A stretch of DNA of 64,000 nt, taken from positions 357,493 to 421,492 of the forward strand of contig JAGYXB010001065.1 of assembly GCA_022495005.1 (NCBI GenBank). The letters are read 5' to 3'. Position 1 is the first letter of the stretch. Each line of letters starts with the position of its first letter. This stretch comes from Rhyacophila brunnea. Taxonomy: Eukaryota > Arthropoda > Insecta > Trichoptera > Rhyacophilidae. This document shows positions 1 to 11,232 of the stretch, piece by piece. The notes under the pieces are model-generated. The model worked only from the letters and a program-made list of their open reading frames with translations, was not told the origin of the DNA and searched no databases. The position numbers and the translations under genes are program-made.

Positions 1-897
1 ATAATGGATGAATGAATATTAATTTTATTCAGTTATAGGATATCTTCAAAAATAAGAATTATAAAATTGTTCTTCAAACCATTTACAAAAAATTATCTTG
101 GTCATTCACAAAAGTCAATTTGTCACATGGGTTTGTAGTTTTTGTAATTTGAAATAAGGTAGGTTTGTAAAAAAAAGAATGTAAATATAATTTGAATAAA
201 GGGACGCTTTGCTGCACATATATTTAAAAAAATATATTTTTCCAAAAAAAAAAAACAAGGTATAAGATTATTTATTATAATAATTCCTTGATGTTTCGAT
301 TGATTTTATTTATACTTTATGCAACATAATATTATAATGCGATTCTTTCTTGTATCAATAATACAGCAATGATGAAGCGAAATATTATTTATATGCGATT
401 ACCTAATAGGTATAATATATTTGTCCTGATTTAAGAGAAAACATATGAAAATGTGTAAGAGGGAGCTAGACAGGGAGAGGGCATATTATTAAAATTAATA
501 GGGTAGAGTGAAAGACAAGATACACGTAAACGCAAACCGTTAATTTGAATAATAAACTGACACAAAAATAAAGGAATTGTTTATTTTAATCGGGTCGTAA
601 AAGACAACAAATGATAGGATACTTTTATAATAGTTCGTCAGATACTTACAGCGAAGTACTAACACATTGAGTAAATAATAAAATATAAAGCATTAAGCGA
701 CGTTACGATTTATTAATTTGTGACACACTGACAGAAAAGTAAGGCAATAATAAAGTCTATGTTAAACGTTAAAGACTACGACCATTTTGCCTAGTATATT
801 AATCATCTTCAGAATTGAGTTTCATGCTGTCAAAGATAATTCATTGAACTTACACATGGATGGACTTAATAATTATAATCGTATTGACATACAATTG
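1..897. other. AT-rich spacer, no gene seen
   Basis: Low-complexity AT-rich sequence with homopolymer runs. I see no coding signal, TIR or RNA gene. An open frame that starts near 787 runs into the palindromic element at 901 and is an artefact of it. Confidence 0.5.
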
Positions 898-900
898 TTA

Positions 901-1201
901 GGCCCATTTCAGACGGGACACCGGCGTTGCGCTCGATATAATATAGGAGGCCGTTGTATTATGTTTATGAATACCCCAGAGCTAATGAGTCACCGCATAA
1001 TTTCACGTTATAAATTAAAACATAAAACCGGCTGCGGCAATAAAAACAAGTGTATCGACGGCTTGAGAATGAATGTAGCGACCGACGGAAAAGTGCACCG
1101 GACACGCGTTGATTCATTAACTCTGGGGCGTTCATAAACATAATACAAAGGCCTTATATATTATATCGAGCGCGACACCGGTGTCCGGTCTGAATCGGGC
1201 C
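901..1201. mobile_element. foldback MITE with TTA flanks (PIF/Harbinger-like)
   Basis: The left end GGCCCATTTCAGACGGGACA pairs with the right end, whose reverse complement begins GGCCCGATTCAGACCGGACA. The match continues with small differences for about 95 bp per arm, through CGCTCGATATAATATA and GTATTATGTTTATGAA, so almost the whole 301 bp folds back. It is flanked on both sides by TTA (898-900 and 1202-1204), the three-base TWA target typical of PIF/Harbinger elements. No transposase is encoded. The open frame that crosses it is an arm artefact. The superfamily rests on the flank and the GGCCC terminus only. Confidence 0.7.
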
Positions 1202-1204
1202 TTA

Positions 1205-2799
1205 TTGTACTTGCGGCCACTTATCAGGCATAGCATCTCTCCAAAACTACAAAACTATAAGTCCGTTCTGAGAATAGGATATCTTCGCCACAACATCTCA
1301 GGGGTACACTGACACAATCGTGTATTACTATTGTATTACATATTGACGTAATGAACACTCACTAGTACCTACACAATATTTAGTTATATGGACATATCGC
1401 AAACATTAGCAATACTATATAAATTTTAAACAGAGCTAATATTACATTGTGTACCACCATATTTTTTGTCGTTATCATATTATACTTAGTTTAAATATTA
1501 AGATATTATATTATTTTTATTATTTGCTTTCAAAATTATAGTACATGTTTTTAATACCGTTATTCGATGTATTTACGGAATTAACCATTGGGAGAGGTAG
1601 GTACGCTATTACCTCTGGAACCTCTTCCAATGGTTAATTTCGTTTACCTAATATACATTGGTGCTTATTTAGTAGCTACTTAGTAGGTAGATGTTATTAA
1701 ATTAGCCTAACCAATAATAAAATCAAAACTCAACTTAAAAATTAAAATTATAGTATTTCTGACAAATTAATTTAAGGAACTGCGCGAGTCACAATATATT
1801 TTTAATATTCAAAAATTTCACGACGTAGATAATATCTTCCCCTTCATATTTTTTCTTTTTTTTTTACATCAATTTATAACATTATAATAATACAAAAAAA
1901 AGTATTTTACAGCAAGCGTTAGGGGCAAGGGAAATAATGCCATTTTAAGGAAAGCGACAAACAAACATAATAGATGTTAGTTTAATTGTGTAATTGTTAT
2001 ATGAATCGTCAAATGAAAAACAAGTTGTTCGCAAAATTTTAATTTCACTAAATTAGTGAGTTATTATAATGAAAATCTTAAAAAAAAAACCTTTTTGTAT
2101 TCATTTACCATATAAATTCCAACGACGAGAAGAAATGTTGAAATGATTCCCAGGAGAGAGCAAACCATTAGTAGAAGATTTACCACTATGGTGGCTGAAA
2201 CAATAAAAAATAATATAATAATTTCGATGAAATGGGAAAATCTTATTCATACTTTTAAGTGGCAATTTCCAGTATTTAAACAATATTTTACCATTTTAAT
2301 ATCAGTTTTTATATTATGTTAATAGGTACAGTTTTATATAATTAGCAAAAAAATGATCCTATTTTAAAATAAAAAAACATTCACTGCCGCGCATAAGACT
2401 GTCAAAATATATTATTGTACGTACACCAAACAAAAGGAAAATTGGGGTGTAAAAACAAAAGCTATAACTGGAAATATTGGGTTCATTTCACAATGAACGA
2501 TATATCAATACACAGTATTTCAATATCTGAAAATAAACAGCGTGTCATTATGATTGCCGCCTTTGTTATAATTGTTCTCGTTCTGTCTGGTAGGCCGCTG
2601 CGGCGATCGCTTGCACTAGCTTGAAAAACGACTAGAGCGCTATGGATAGTATGGATTATGTACATAGTGGCGGTGACTTTTTAAACTATATGTTAGCATA
2701 GGGTTTTCAGCATCGTTCCAATCTATAAATTTAATGTGTCCAAAAAAAATTAGGATATTATTACTGACATAAAAAATGAAAATAACCTTGGTAAATAGT
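1205..2799. other. AT-rich spacer with one short hairpin
   Basis: Mostly AT-rich. A short hairpin lies at 1579-1640 (GAATTAACCATTGGGAGAGGT against ACCTCTTCCAATGGTTAATTTC), possibly a very small MITE. A slightly GC-richer patch at 2570-2640 contains overlapping open frames on both strands that I cannot assign to any family. Confidence 0.4.
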
Positions 2800-3280
2800 C
2801 GATTATTAAAAACATAGCTTATAATCAGTATCTTTAGAATTATCTTCAAATGTGTTAATCGTGCCCATTTTTGAATAATAAAATGCCTAATTATTGTCAA
2901 ATTTGGGATCAAAAAGATTATAAAATATAATATTTTATCGTAAATATGTCACTATATAATGTTAACATTACTTTTACTACTGGTTTTATAAACGCGTTTA
3001 AAAATTAATAAATGTAAAAAATCTTAACACCACTGCACATTCATGTACCGAAATATGACTATATTCTAAAAAATTAGAGCGAGAGGTTTAAAAGAATACT
3101 ATTTTATGTAATACAAATACTTTATGCAGTCATCAAATGTTTAAAATAAATATAAAAGATAATAAGACTTCAAAATTATATAAATAGATTATCTACAACG
3201 TTTAAGGAATGTCCAGGATCATGGTTTGAAAATACAATAAAAACTCAATTTTGACCTACGCTGAGTATGTGGGCCGTTAA
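2800..3280 (-). repeat. foldback family A, solo right arm (copy A1)
   Basis: This segment matches the right arms of the family A palindromes at 12.8, 29.6 and 37.4 kb. Shared blocks include CATAGCTTATAATCAGTATC, CTTAACACCACTGCACA, GAGCGAGAGGTTTAAAAGAA, and ACAACGTTTAAGGAATGTCC. It ends with TTAA at 3277-3280, where complete copies also end. The left arm and the palindrome centre are missing. It has no coding capacity, and an open frame near 2640-2912 is incidental. Confidence 0.8.
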
Positions 3281-3768
3281 GGTAAACATCTTACGCAATG
3301 TAGTCACAAGGGCAAAGTTGTATTACATCCCACCCAAAATCTATCTATTTTCAAAAATTAATGACTAGTCACGAGCAAAATTTTATGTAAAATATTATAA
3401 CACCTGATATTATTATTATACTACTTATGTTTATTACAAAGTTAAATTTGATATTTTGCTATTGGAAGCCCACAAAATAGCAATCTATACACGCCAAAAA
3501 TTTTAACAAGAAATAGGTACGCACAAATTTTCTCCGCAGCTTCAATTTTTAAAATTACAGCTCGATGATGGATAAAATAAAATGGTGTAGACTGTAGAGA
3601 ATTCACATTTTACGACAATTGCGACAATACCTATGTTGCAAGTGTGTTATTTTCGAAAATTTTCATTTTAAATATTAAATAATCGTGACAAAATGTCACT
3701 AAAAATAAACTAAATTGTACCGACAATGTGATTTATAAGCCGTGCAAGATTAATAAATATTGAACTTA
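3281..3768. other. AT-rich spacer, nothing recognised
   Basis: No coding signal, tRNA or recognisable repeat end. Confidence 0.4.
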
Positions 3769-4053
3769 GGTAAGTATATAATTTTGAAAACACTTCTGAG
3801 AAAATATATTATAACCAATAGAATTTTTTTTTCGAAAAAAGTAAGACACCACATACTACCATATAACTATTAGTCCAAATTTATCGCAATTAAGTATGAC
3901 TCATTAAGCATAGTCGTTTACGTGCGTGGGCGCGATACCCGAGAGATGCAGGTTCGATACCTGCGGGGTGGGGTGTCTTACTTTTTTCAAAAATATTTTT
4001 TTATTGGTTATAATATATTTTCTCAGAAGTGATTTCAAAATTATGTATGTTCA
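3769..4053. mobile_element. TIR element with a tRNA-like core
   Basis: Terminal inverted repeats of about 85-90 bp: ATAATTTTGAAAACACTTCT at the left pairs with the right end (reverse complement ATAATTTTGAAATCACTTCT) and continues through GAGAAAATATATTATAACCA up to GTAAGACACC. Between the arms (about 3907-3975) is a tRNA-like stretch. It has a perfect T-arm (GCAGG-TTCGATA-CCTGC) preceded by a possible anticodon arm (TGGG-CGCGATA-CCCG). The internal sequence therefore resembles a Pol III SINE head. It is not a functional tRNA: the acceptor stem is absent and part of the core pairs with the TIR. Either a SINE inserted in a MITE or a MITE that captured a tRNA-like sequence. Confidence 0.65.
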
Positions 4054-5505
4054 ATAATTAGAATGTTACATTCTTAAATCTCGTCAATTATTCGTTAAAT
4101 GAAAAAAATAGTTAACGTATATTGATTTAGTAGTTCTTGATTTACATATCATTAACAAAAAAAATATACATACCGACACTAATAAATAGTATTACTAGTG
4201 AGTATAGATTGTTTTCACACGTCCATAGATAAGCATTTAACCGTTTAAAAGACAATTGCTGTTTCTGTTGGAAATATTTGAAATAGGTACAATTCCGTTC
4301 ATTTTCTTCCCATCTGTTGTTGCTTTAACTAAAGATAGAGTAGATTGCTTTGACTTTTTTTAAAGCGGACGTTCTTCCTATAACAATGCCTCGCTCACCG
4401 GAGATTTTCTGTTGATAATAAGATGGAGAAATTGATTTTTCTCGGGATGCTGAATAATATCAAAGTACCTATACCAATGTTCTTGTTTTTATTTATCTGA
4501 CCAATTAATTGGTACTTTTTATCCTAGACATCACCTTGACATTCGTAGCTTTATGGTATTCTTTTTGGTCGCTTTGATACCTTTGTAATATTGTCGCTCT
4601 TACAAAGTGGTGGTAGGTAATTTCGAAATAGCATTTTCTGCCATTGTTATTCTTCTTTTGTTGTCTCATTAACCTTCATCTGTGACCTTGCATGGCCCTG
4701 GATAAACATAATATTTACAGGTCACCTCTATGGTTTTCAGTGGGTAGTCGACTGCCTTGCTGCATGTAGGGCCTTCATATTGAAAAAATAATAATATGGA
4801 TATAATTATGGTGATCAGTATCGTATCGGAAGAAAAATATCGAAAATTGTTATTGTTACAAAAAGTGTAATATATTATTTAAAATAATTATTACTAAATA
4901 TAATATTAAGTATAATATAGTGATGAATATTATTTAACAAAATATGGACTTAAACATTAATTACGTGCAAAGAGTTTTAAAATAGCGTTGGTGTAATTTT
5001 ATCCCATTTGACGGTACATATTTATTTCAATATGCATTACAAAATAGTTCGTGTTACTGATAACAACACTGCGGGGGTTGGATGTTTTTGACACATCGAC
5101 TCAAAACAAAAAATGTGAACGTATTAACTTACTTACGATATAAAATATATTAATACTATCGAACGAAGGTACTTGATGGAATTTGAATTTAAATCCATTA
5201 GATATAAAATACATATTTGAAAATAATAATGAATAATGAAATAAAACACTTTCTAATATTAATACTTCCTATCGACTGAAGGTACTTGATGGAATTTGAA
5301 TTTTTAGAATTTCAAACACTTTCTATTTCACATTTATTTATACGCTCCATATGAAGGGAAAATGACGAAAAAGTATTTTAAAAATAGTTCGTACAATATT
5401 GCAAATATTCTAAGGCGTTGCAATCGTCAATCAGTATTTAAAGCCGGGTGTATGCCGCAATCGCAATCCATAGAAAATGAGCATGTATACGAGCGTGTTA
5501 TTGTT
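4054..5505. other. spacer, no recognised gene
   Basis: AT-rich. The part 4300-4780 is less biased in composition and could hold decayed coding sequence on the minus strand, but I recognise no family. Two copies of the string GAAGGTACTTGATGGAATTTGAATTT occur at about 5164 and 5278, a local duplication of roughly 115 bp spacing. Confidence 0.4.
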
Positions 5506-5509
5506 TTAA

Positions 5510-6472
5510 CCCTTAACCAGGTAATGGTAATATCCTTCCCACATACAATTTGGCTGTGTTTTATCGGGCAATGGTTTAATGTTACCCACTATCTGTCAAA
5601 ATTCAACAACGAATATATTGCCTATGACTCAAACATAATGCCGTGTGAATACGAATGCATCCGCAAGTTTGATGGTTAGTTGTTTTACATGTCTCGATTT
5701 GTACGTCCATTTCTAGAGAAAAGCAGTTAAATAACATCATAATAACGAAAAAACACAATGTAAGTCGTAATATTTTTTTTATATTTGGTAGATAATGAGT
5801 TGTTCTCCTATATTTGTATTACAATTATGTAAAATAATTTATATTTTGTGAAATATAATGCATGGAATTATGTGGGGATTATACCACCTTTGCCCGTTGT
5901 CGTTTATTATTTTTATTACCATGAAACCAAAAAATCCCTATTTAGTATAATTTTCAGGTACTTACCTCTAAGCCAAATGGAAATTGAAAACATTATATAA
6001 GCAAGGAACCTAACCTAACCTAACCTATGGCAAAAGAAGAAACATTCAGACGATGCAGGTTTTGTAGTACAAGACAGGTGGAAAAAAGGTCCAAATATGA
6101 ATGTAAAATCTGCAAAGTGCCATTGTGTGTAACTCCGTGCACGGAGGATTTCCATACAGATAATAATCATTAATAATTAATATTTTTCCCATTTTCTCTG
6201 TGTTTTGATTGATTGTAATAAATGTTTAAAAAAAATGCTTGTTTTATTTTGAAAAATGTCAGGCTGTGGTAATATACATCTCACAATCTACTAGTTAAAC
6301 CTCTCTCTTACCAGGCTATGGGAAAATCGTTCCCACATAGTTTTTCATGAGTTTTCTTAGATCTACTGAAATTTCCATAAGTACATATATTATAATTCAC
6401 AAATAAATAAAGGTTATATTTCATGGAAATTATAATTATTGCTCTAATAAGTTCCTGGGGCCTGGTTAAGGG
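5510..6472 (+). mobile_element. internally deleted piggyBac-type element
   Basis: Left end TTAA-CCCTTAACCAGG (5506-5521) and right end CCTGGTTAAGGG-TTAA (6461-6476) form perfect 12-bp inverted repeats beginning CCC inside TTAA target duplications, the hallmark of piggyBac. The element is about 960 bp, against 2.3-2.5 kb for an autonomous copy, and keeps only the extreme C-terminal part of the transposase (separate entry). The DDD catalytic core is absent, so it could move only in trans. It contains (CCTAA)3 at 6009-6023, a telomere-like run just before the remnant reading frame. An open frame across 5362-5679 spans the left terminus and is spurious. Confidence 0.85.
6027..6173 (+). pseudogene. 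piggyBac transposase C-terminal Cys-rich domain remnant
   Basis: An open frame of 48 codons encodes a RING/PHD-like cysteine cluster: C-x2-C (CRFC), C-x2-C (CKIC), then LCVTPC followed by FH. This is the C-terminal zinc-binding domain that follows the DDE core in piggyBac transposases and helps bind the terminal repeats. The RNase-H-like catalytic part is missing. The ATG at 6027 directly follows a (CCTAA)3 run, so the start is probably fortuitous. It ends TAA at 6171 and lies inside intact piggyBac termini. An exapted DNA-binding miniprotein is possible but not shown. Confidence 0.8.
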
Positions 6473-6476
6473 TTAA

Positions 6477-7699
6477 ATAATTTAATATATTGTACACACG
6501 CTGCCATCTCTTGGAATCATGGTGAGTCTTTATGAGATACTTTTAATATATTTCTTTTAAGATATGGATATAAAATTTAATTTTTCATAGAAATTTACAG
6601 TCAGCCGGGTCTCGTCATACTTATACCTCCCGGCATTTAATGGGCATTTTTCTACATGTGAAAAAGTATCGAGTGATTCGATAAAATTATTAAAAAGGCA
6701 TCGATACTGGTATTGTATCGGGAAAAAAGTGGCGGTGCCAAAGTTTCGAAGCATCGGTCGAAAACAATCTATACTTTTTTGACGGCCCTAGCTGCATGCT
6801 TATAGCATTATTATGATCTGTAAACAATAGGTTTTTCTAACCACTGTACTACAAAAGAAATGTTTCCTTTTAATAATCCTACGCCGCCGTACATCCAACA
6901 TACGAGATAGCGCGGCGTATATGCCACAATTAATTTCCGCAAACAGATCGACGTAATATAATATGTAGATTAAGTTAATAATATGTTTCATATATATATA
7001 TTTTTTTGATTAAGCAAACGCCTTCTGCGTTTCAAGGAAAACACCAATATCCAACTGGCCAATGTTAAAATATTAATGCTTGGAAAACATAGATACAGCT
7101 TACTATGACTGCAGGTATATAAGTATACCTAGGCCATATGAGAAGAAAGTAGAGAGCGACTAAATATATTAATAAAAAATCTTGCCTCGGGCTTCCTATT
7201 TTTCTCTGAAAAGTCCTGAGTACAGTATATATGTATGCAAGAATATTATTTTTGTATTAATCGACGGACATGTGCAGCATTATTTCATGAAAGACGTATT
7301 TGCGCTACGCTTTTCTTTTGAGAAATAGTATGACTTATTTAAATTACTTTTAGTTCAATATGAAAAAGATAAGCTTTCATTAAGGCTATACTTCAGTTGA
7401 GGCATGGTCTAAAAAGATCGTGGCTAGGCGATGCGCGGATTGTGCAAATGACGCGTGTCGAAAGAAATATAATTTGTCGTAAAAATCCAACATGCGTCCA
7501 TTTAATGTTATGTTTTTTTATATATTATTAATAATAATAGTACTGACTGACTACAACATATACATTCCTTAATTAATGTTGTTATATTCAACATCCATAA
7601 ATTAATTACAGGCTTAAAAAAACCCTTGTGTGCCACCGTATAATATGTATGTACATTTAATTTAAAATTTACATTGCTATTTAGATATTTTAAGTAGTA
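6477..7699. other. spacer with a possible hAT subterminal region
   Basis: At 6604-6634 there is a small hairpin (GCCGGG...CCCGGC). At 6660-6792 several ATCGATAC/GTATCG-type motifs occur, ending GACGGCCCTAGCTG. This resembles the subterminal repeats and CAG... terminus of some hAT elements read from the minus strand. I could not find the partner end. The rest is AT-rich. Confidence 0.3.
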
Positions 7700-8924
7700 A
7701 CTTCTTCTTCTTCTCCTTCTTCGACCACATCCGCCCCTTAGTTGGAGCATATGGACATCATGTTGCGCCTTCAAGAATCACTGTCGCTCGCCAGTCATCT
7801 TGCTTCGTTCCAGATCAAACCAGCTTTCCGTAGCCGTATACACTATATAGGTTGTATTTAGCGGCCTTCCAGGATGCCGGAATCTGGTTGGCTAGAAGAA
7901 CAGGCAAGCCAGGTTGAGGTTCTCTTCTGGCACCCGCAGCACGTAGCCGAGTCAGGTCCAACGCCACCTCATCACTTTCAGTCTAACGATAGGCTGCTTG
8001 ATGCATTCCCTTATGTCCTCGTTGCTCGCACACCCAGTATCCGTCGTAAACATCTGTTTTCGAAGCTCAATATACGGTTGCTCTGAGTCTTCGTAAGGTG
8101 CCATGATTCACTACTGTAAAGCAGCACCGTCAGAATGCAAGCGTCGAATAGGCAGCATTTGGTTTGACCGAGTACAATCGTGAGTCCTAGACACTCCGCA
8201 TTGAATTGAATGTTGCTCCAGCCATTCCCATTATCTCTCTGCAAAATGCCATCTCCTGTGATGTGTACCCCAGATATTTAAAGCTGGCAACGCTCTCGAT
8301 GTTTTTCCCGTCGCTAAAAGGGAAACCTGGATCAGGACAGGCGTTATTATACAAGACGTTGGTTTTCTTCGCGTTGATTTTGAAACCAACGCGAGATGAG
8401 TAACACAACAACTGATTCGATGAGTAATACAACAACTTCACTGTTGTCATGCAACCTGACGATTGTCTCTTGAATGCCCTCGATTGAGTTGTCGAATAGC
8501 ACAGCGTCATCGGCGTATTCCAGGTCGCATAGCTTCACCGTGGGGGCAACAGGTATGCCTCGGTCAGGTGTTATTGACTTCAGTAGTATGCAGTCAAAGA
8601 AGATGATGAAGAGAACCGGAACAAGGACACAACCCTGTCTGACTCCAGTCGTGACCCCGAACCATTTCGTGACAGTGACACCAATTCTGACACAGCACTC
8701 GCTATTCTCGTGCAACGATGGCAAGGTCTTGGGGGGGATCCCGTATGCTCCCAGTCTCCTCCAGAGTGATGGGTGGTGCGGACTGTCGAAAGCCTTCTCA
8801 TAATCCACCAAGCAGCAGGCCAACGGACTGTTCAGCTCATTGCTCTGCTGGAAAAGATATCGAAGGTTGTGGATTTGGTCTGCACACGCTCGTCCAGGTA
8901 GAAAACCGGTCTGGTTTTCCTTAA
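7700..8924 (-). pseudogene. 5'-truncated non-LTR retrotransposon reverse transcriptase
   Basis: Read on the minus strand from 8924, successive frames give RT motifs in order: GFLPGRACADQI, DYEKAFDS (motif A), GVRQGCV (motif B), and LEYADDAVLF (YADD, motif C). KINAKKTNVL and FKYLG follow, then YSSESWHLTKTQ and RCLRRILGV, and finally the 3' tail PIVRLKVMRWRWTW and GRPLNTTY. At least three frameshifts and internal stops break the frame. The 5' part (endonuclease and early RT) is missing. A (GAA)n run at about 7704-7725 is the likely 3' microsatellite tail. A 23-bp tandem duplication at 8394-8440 inserts a repeated VVLLI segment soon after motif C. The arrangement suits the RTE/CR1 side of the LINEs; the exact clade is uncertain. 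Confidence 0.85.
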
Positions 8925-8940
8925 ACGTTGTAGATAATCT
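8919..8940 (+). repeat. 22-bp scrap of foldback family A
   Basis: The string CCTTAAACGTTGTAGATAATCT is identical to part of the outer arm of family A (for example 29719-29740 and 62038-62059). It lies exactly between the truncated 5' end of the LINE and the left end of the Helitron. Confidence 0.6.
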
Positions 8941-10095
8941 AATATATAAAAAACAATATATGTTTGTTTGTTCGTATTTTATGCGATGCCGTACCGTTCA
9001 TCCGATTTCAATAAAACTTTGTCAACTTATTGCTTGCACTTGCGCGAAGAGTATAGGCTATATCTTATATATAAAAATAAATGTCTGTCTGTTTGTTTGT
9101 CTGTCTGTCTGTCCCGTATGCGTTCCTATACCATTCATCCGATTGCGATGAAATTTTGGTTAGTGGTTGTATGCACACCCGCAAAGGTTTCTGAATTAGA
9201 AAAACCATCTTCTTTTTCTTCTTCTTCTTCATTATATCTTCTTTTATTCGTATGCGTTCTTATACAATTCATCCGATTGCAATGAAATTTTGATCAAGTG
9301 TTGTGCTCACGCCCGCAAAGGTTTCTGAATTAATACAACTATTTTCTTCTTCTTTTTATTCTATTCTATCTTCTATTCTATCTACTATCCGTTTCATCCG
9401 ATTGCAATTAAATTTTGATCAAGTGTTGTGCTCACGCCCGCAAAGGTTTCTGAATTGACACAACCATTTTCTTCTTCTTTTTCTTCTATTCGTATGCGTT
9501 CTTATACCATTCATCCGATTGCGATGAAACCTTTGTCAGTTGTTGTGGTAACACCCGCAAAGGTTTCTGAATTAATACAACCATCTTCTTTTTCTTCTTC
9601 ATTCTATCTTCTTTTATTCGTATGGTCCCTATACCATTCATCCGATTGCGATGAAACTTTCGCAAGTGGTGGTGCTAACACCCGCAAAGGTTTCTGAATT
9701 AGTCCAATCATCTTCTTCTTCTATTCGTATGCGTTCCTATACCATTCATCCGATTGCGATGAAACGTTTGTCAGTTGTTTTGCGCACACCTGCGAAGGTT
9801 TCTAAATTAGTATTATATAAAATATAAAGTTTGTTGTTTGTTTGTTCCATCCAACTTTGATTTTTTTTTACTACATATTAATAACATTAATAACGTTTGC
9901 ATATTTTGGATTCGACTTTAATTTAGTGTTCTTTTGTTTGACCTTTACTCATATTAGAATTATTTTCATATTGCTATATTTTATTACATAGATATTTTAA
10001 TATTTAAAAAAATGTTTACCTCTTATTATTTTTTAAATATCTAAGATAAATATAACCACGAAGCGACCCTGTGCGAAGCCGGGTACTTCGGCTAG
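8937..10095 (+). mobile_element. non-autonomous Helitron with internal tandem repeats
   Basis: The 3' end is canonical: a hairpin AGCCG-GGTACTT-CGGCT (10077-10093) merging into CTAG (10092-10095), followed by T. Two candidate 5' starts of the insect Helitron type are seen: TCTAATATATAAAA at 8937 and TCTTATATATAAAAATAAA at 9063. Both are followed by TGTTTGT/TGTCTGT runs. This suggests a nested or tandem pair sharing one 3' end. There is no Rep/helicase coding region; open frames at 8840-9697 are repeat artefacts. Helitrons leave no target duplication, and none was found. Confidence 0.8.
9114..9812 (+). repeat. six tandem units inside the Helitron
   Basis: A unit of about 108-134 bp is repeated six times. 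Each has a box like CCATTCATCCGATTGCGATG (near 9131, 9265, 9389, 9507, 9633, 9741), then GCAAAGGTTTCTGAATT about 50 bp later, then a CTTCTTCTTTTTCTTC pyrimidine tract of variable length. A seventh, divergent box is at 8999. Unit length varies mainly in the pyrimidine tract. Confidence 0.85.
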
Positions 10096-10253
10096 TAATA
10101 TAATATAAATATTCATCGATTTTTTTCTCACAATTGCAAAGAAAGCTCTTTCAGGCTCTGACATGTCGATCAAACACATTCCTTTTGAAGTTATTTATAT
10201 AAAATGTTGACATATTTACCATTTTATTTGTAGCTTTAAATTGTTATTTAGAT

Positions 10254-11232
10254 CAGTGTTTCAATACCACCGGTTCGCTAACAGTATTTTAGCTAATAGT
10301 GGTCATTTTAAAATGTATATGCCAAAATTTCCAAACAAATCGCCATTCAAAAAATTGTACAGATAATATTATTCTTCTAATGCCAGTCTGTTGTTGAGGT
10401 ATGTGGGAGTCCACTTGGATAGATATTGCAGATGAAAGACGGAAGTAGATGTCTGTGATGACGTAGGAGTGGGAGTTTATTTACTGCTTAAATAATAACA
10501 AGGGCACAATCGGTACAATAATAATAAATACAATGCGATGCGATGTGTTTTTACCGGGAAGTTATAATCGAATGGCATTCCTAATCAATTTTAATACACT
10601 AATTATCGACGTACTCACAATCAAAATAATATCTTAAAAGAATATTTAGGAAATAACTATTATTATTGAGTCTACTATTTTATATCGAGTTTTTGATAAT
10701 TGGATATAGCTGACTATATGGAAAAATGAATATTACGGGAAGTTTGCCTTAATTGGATACTACGAGAAATGGACATTAAAGAATTCGTAATTGCGGTCAG
10801 CTATTTAATATCGCCGATCAATATGCTGACACGAATTGAGTTGTTTATTCCCGTAGATGTAAAATACAAAACATTGCTTTAGTTTTCGATCTCACTAAAA
10901 CCAATTTAAGTCATTGCTTGGATTTTTGAGTACATATTCATGTGAGAAGACTTTTTCGAGCATATCAGTAATCATAACTAAATAGATAAACCGAATGGAT
11001 GACAATGCAGCACTTTCATCTCTTTGAAACAATACTGAAGCCACAGTTATATCCTAGTATAGAAATGATGAAGCAGCAGATTTTGCACTATTATTAATAA
11101 TTTATCTACAGACTAGTTTCTGGTTATTTGGGTTAAGTATACAATTTTAATGGTAGATAATATAAAATAATATATGTTGTAAATGTTTCTCCCATTTTCA
11201 CCGGTCCGCAAGTGTAAGAAGGTTGGGCTTTT
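10254..11232 (+). mobile_element. decayed, internally deleted hAT element
   Basis: The left end CAGTGTTTCAATACCACCGG (10254) matches the common hAT terminus form CAGTGxTTCxxAACCACCGG. The right side has ACCGGTCCGCAAGTG at 11200-11215 followed by GGTTGGG, the expected inverted counterpart, but the last bases are mutated. Between them only a piece of the transposase C-terminus survives (separate entry). The 8-bp target duplication cannot be read confidently. Confidence 0.65.
10920..11095 (+). pseudogene. hAT transposase C-terminal fragment
   Basis: A frame containing HSCEKTFSSISVIITK, an in-frame stop, then NRMDDNAALSSL and SIEMMKQQ matches the conserved C-terminal dimerisation region of hAT transposases (CEK-FS-x-K-x-NR-x-D). 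Stops and frameshifts show that it is dead. It sits between the two hAT-like termini of the surrounding element. Confidence 0.6.

Noticed and set aside
787..1137. 116-codon ORF
   Set aside because: It runs into and through the palindromic MITE at 901-1201; the reading frame is produced by the arm and has no known motif.
5362..5679. 105-codon ORF
   Set aside because: It spans the left TTAA/TIR junction of the piggyBac element, so it is a chance frame across an insertion boundary.
6009..6023. Telomere or subtelomere signal (CCTAA)3
   Set aside because: Only three repeats, inside a piggyBac element; too short to indicate a chromosome end.
8840..9697. Four ORFs of 68-105 codons
   Set aside because: They are translations of the Helitron start and its tandem units; the repeated VSELxxPSSFSSS-type pattern is the repeat itself.
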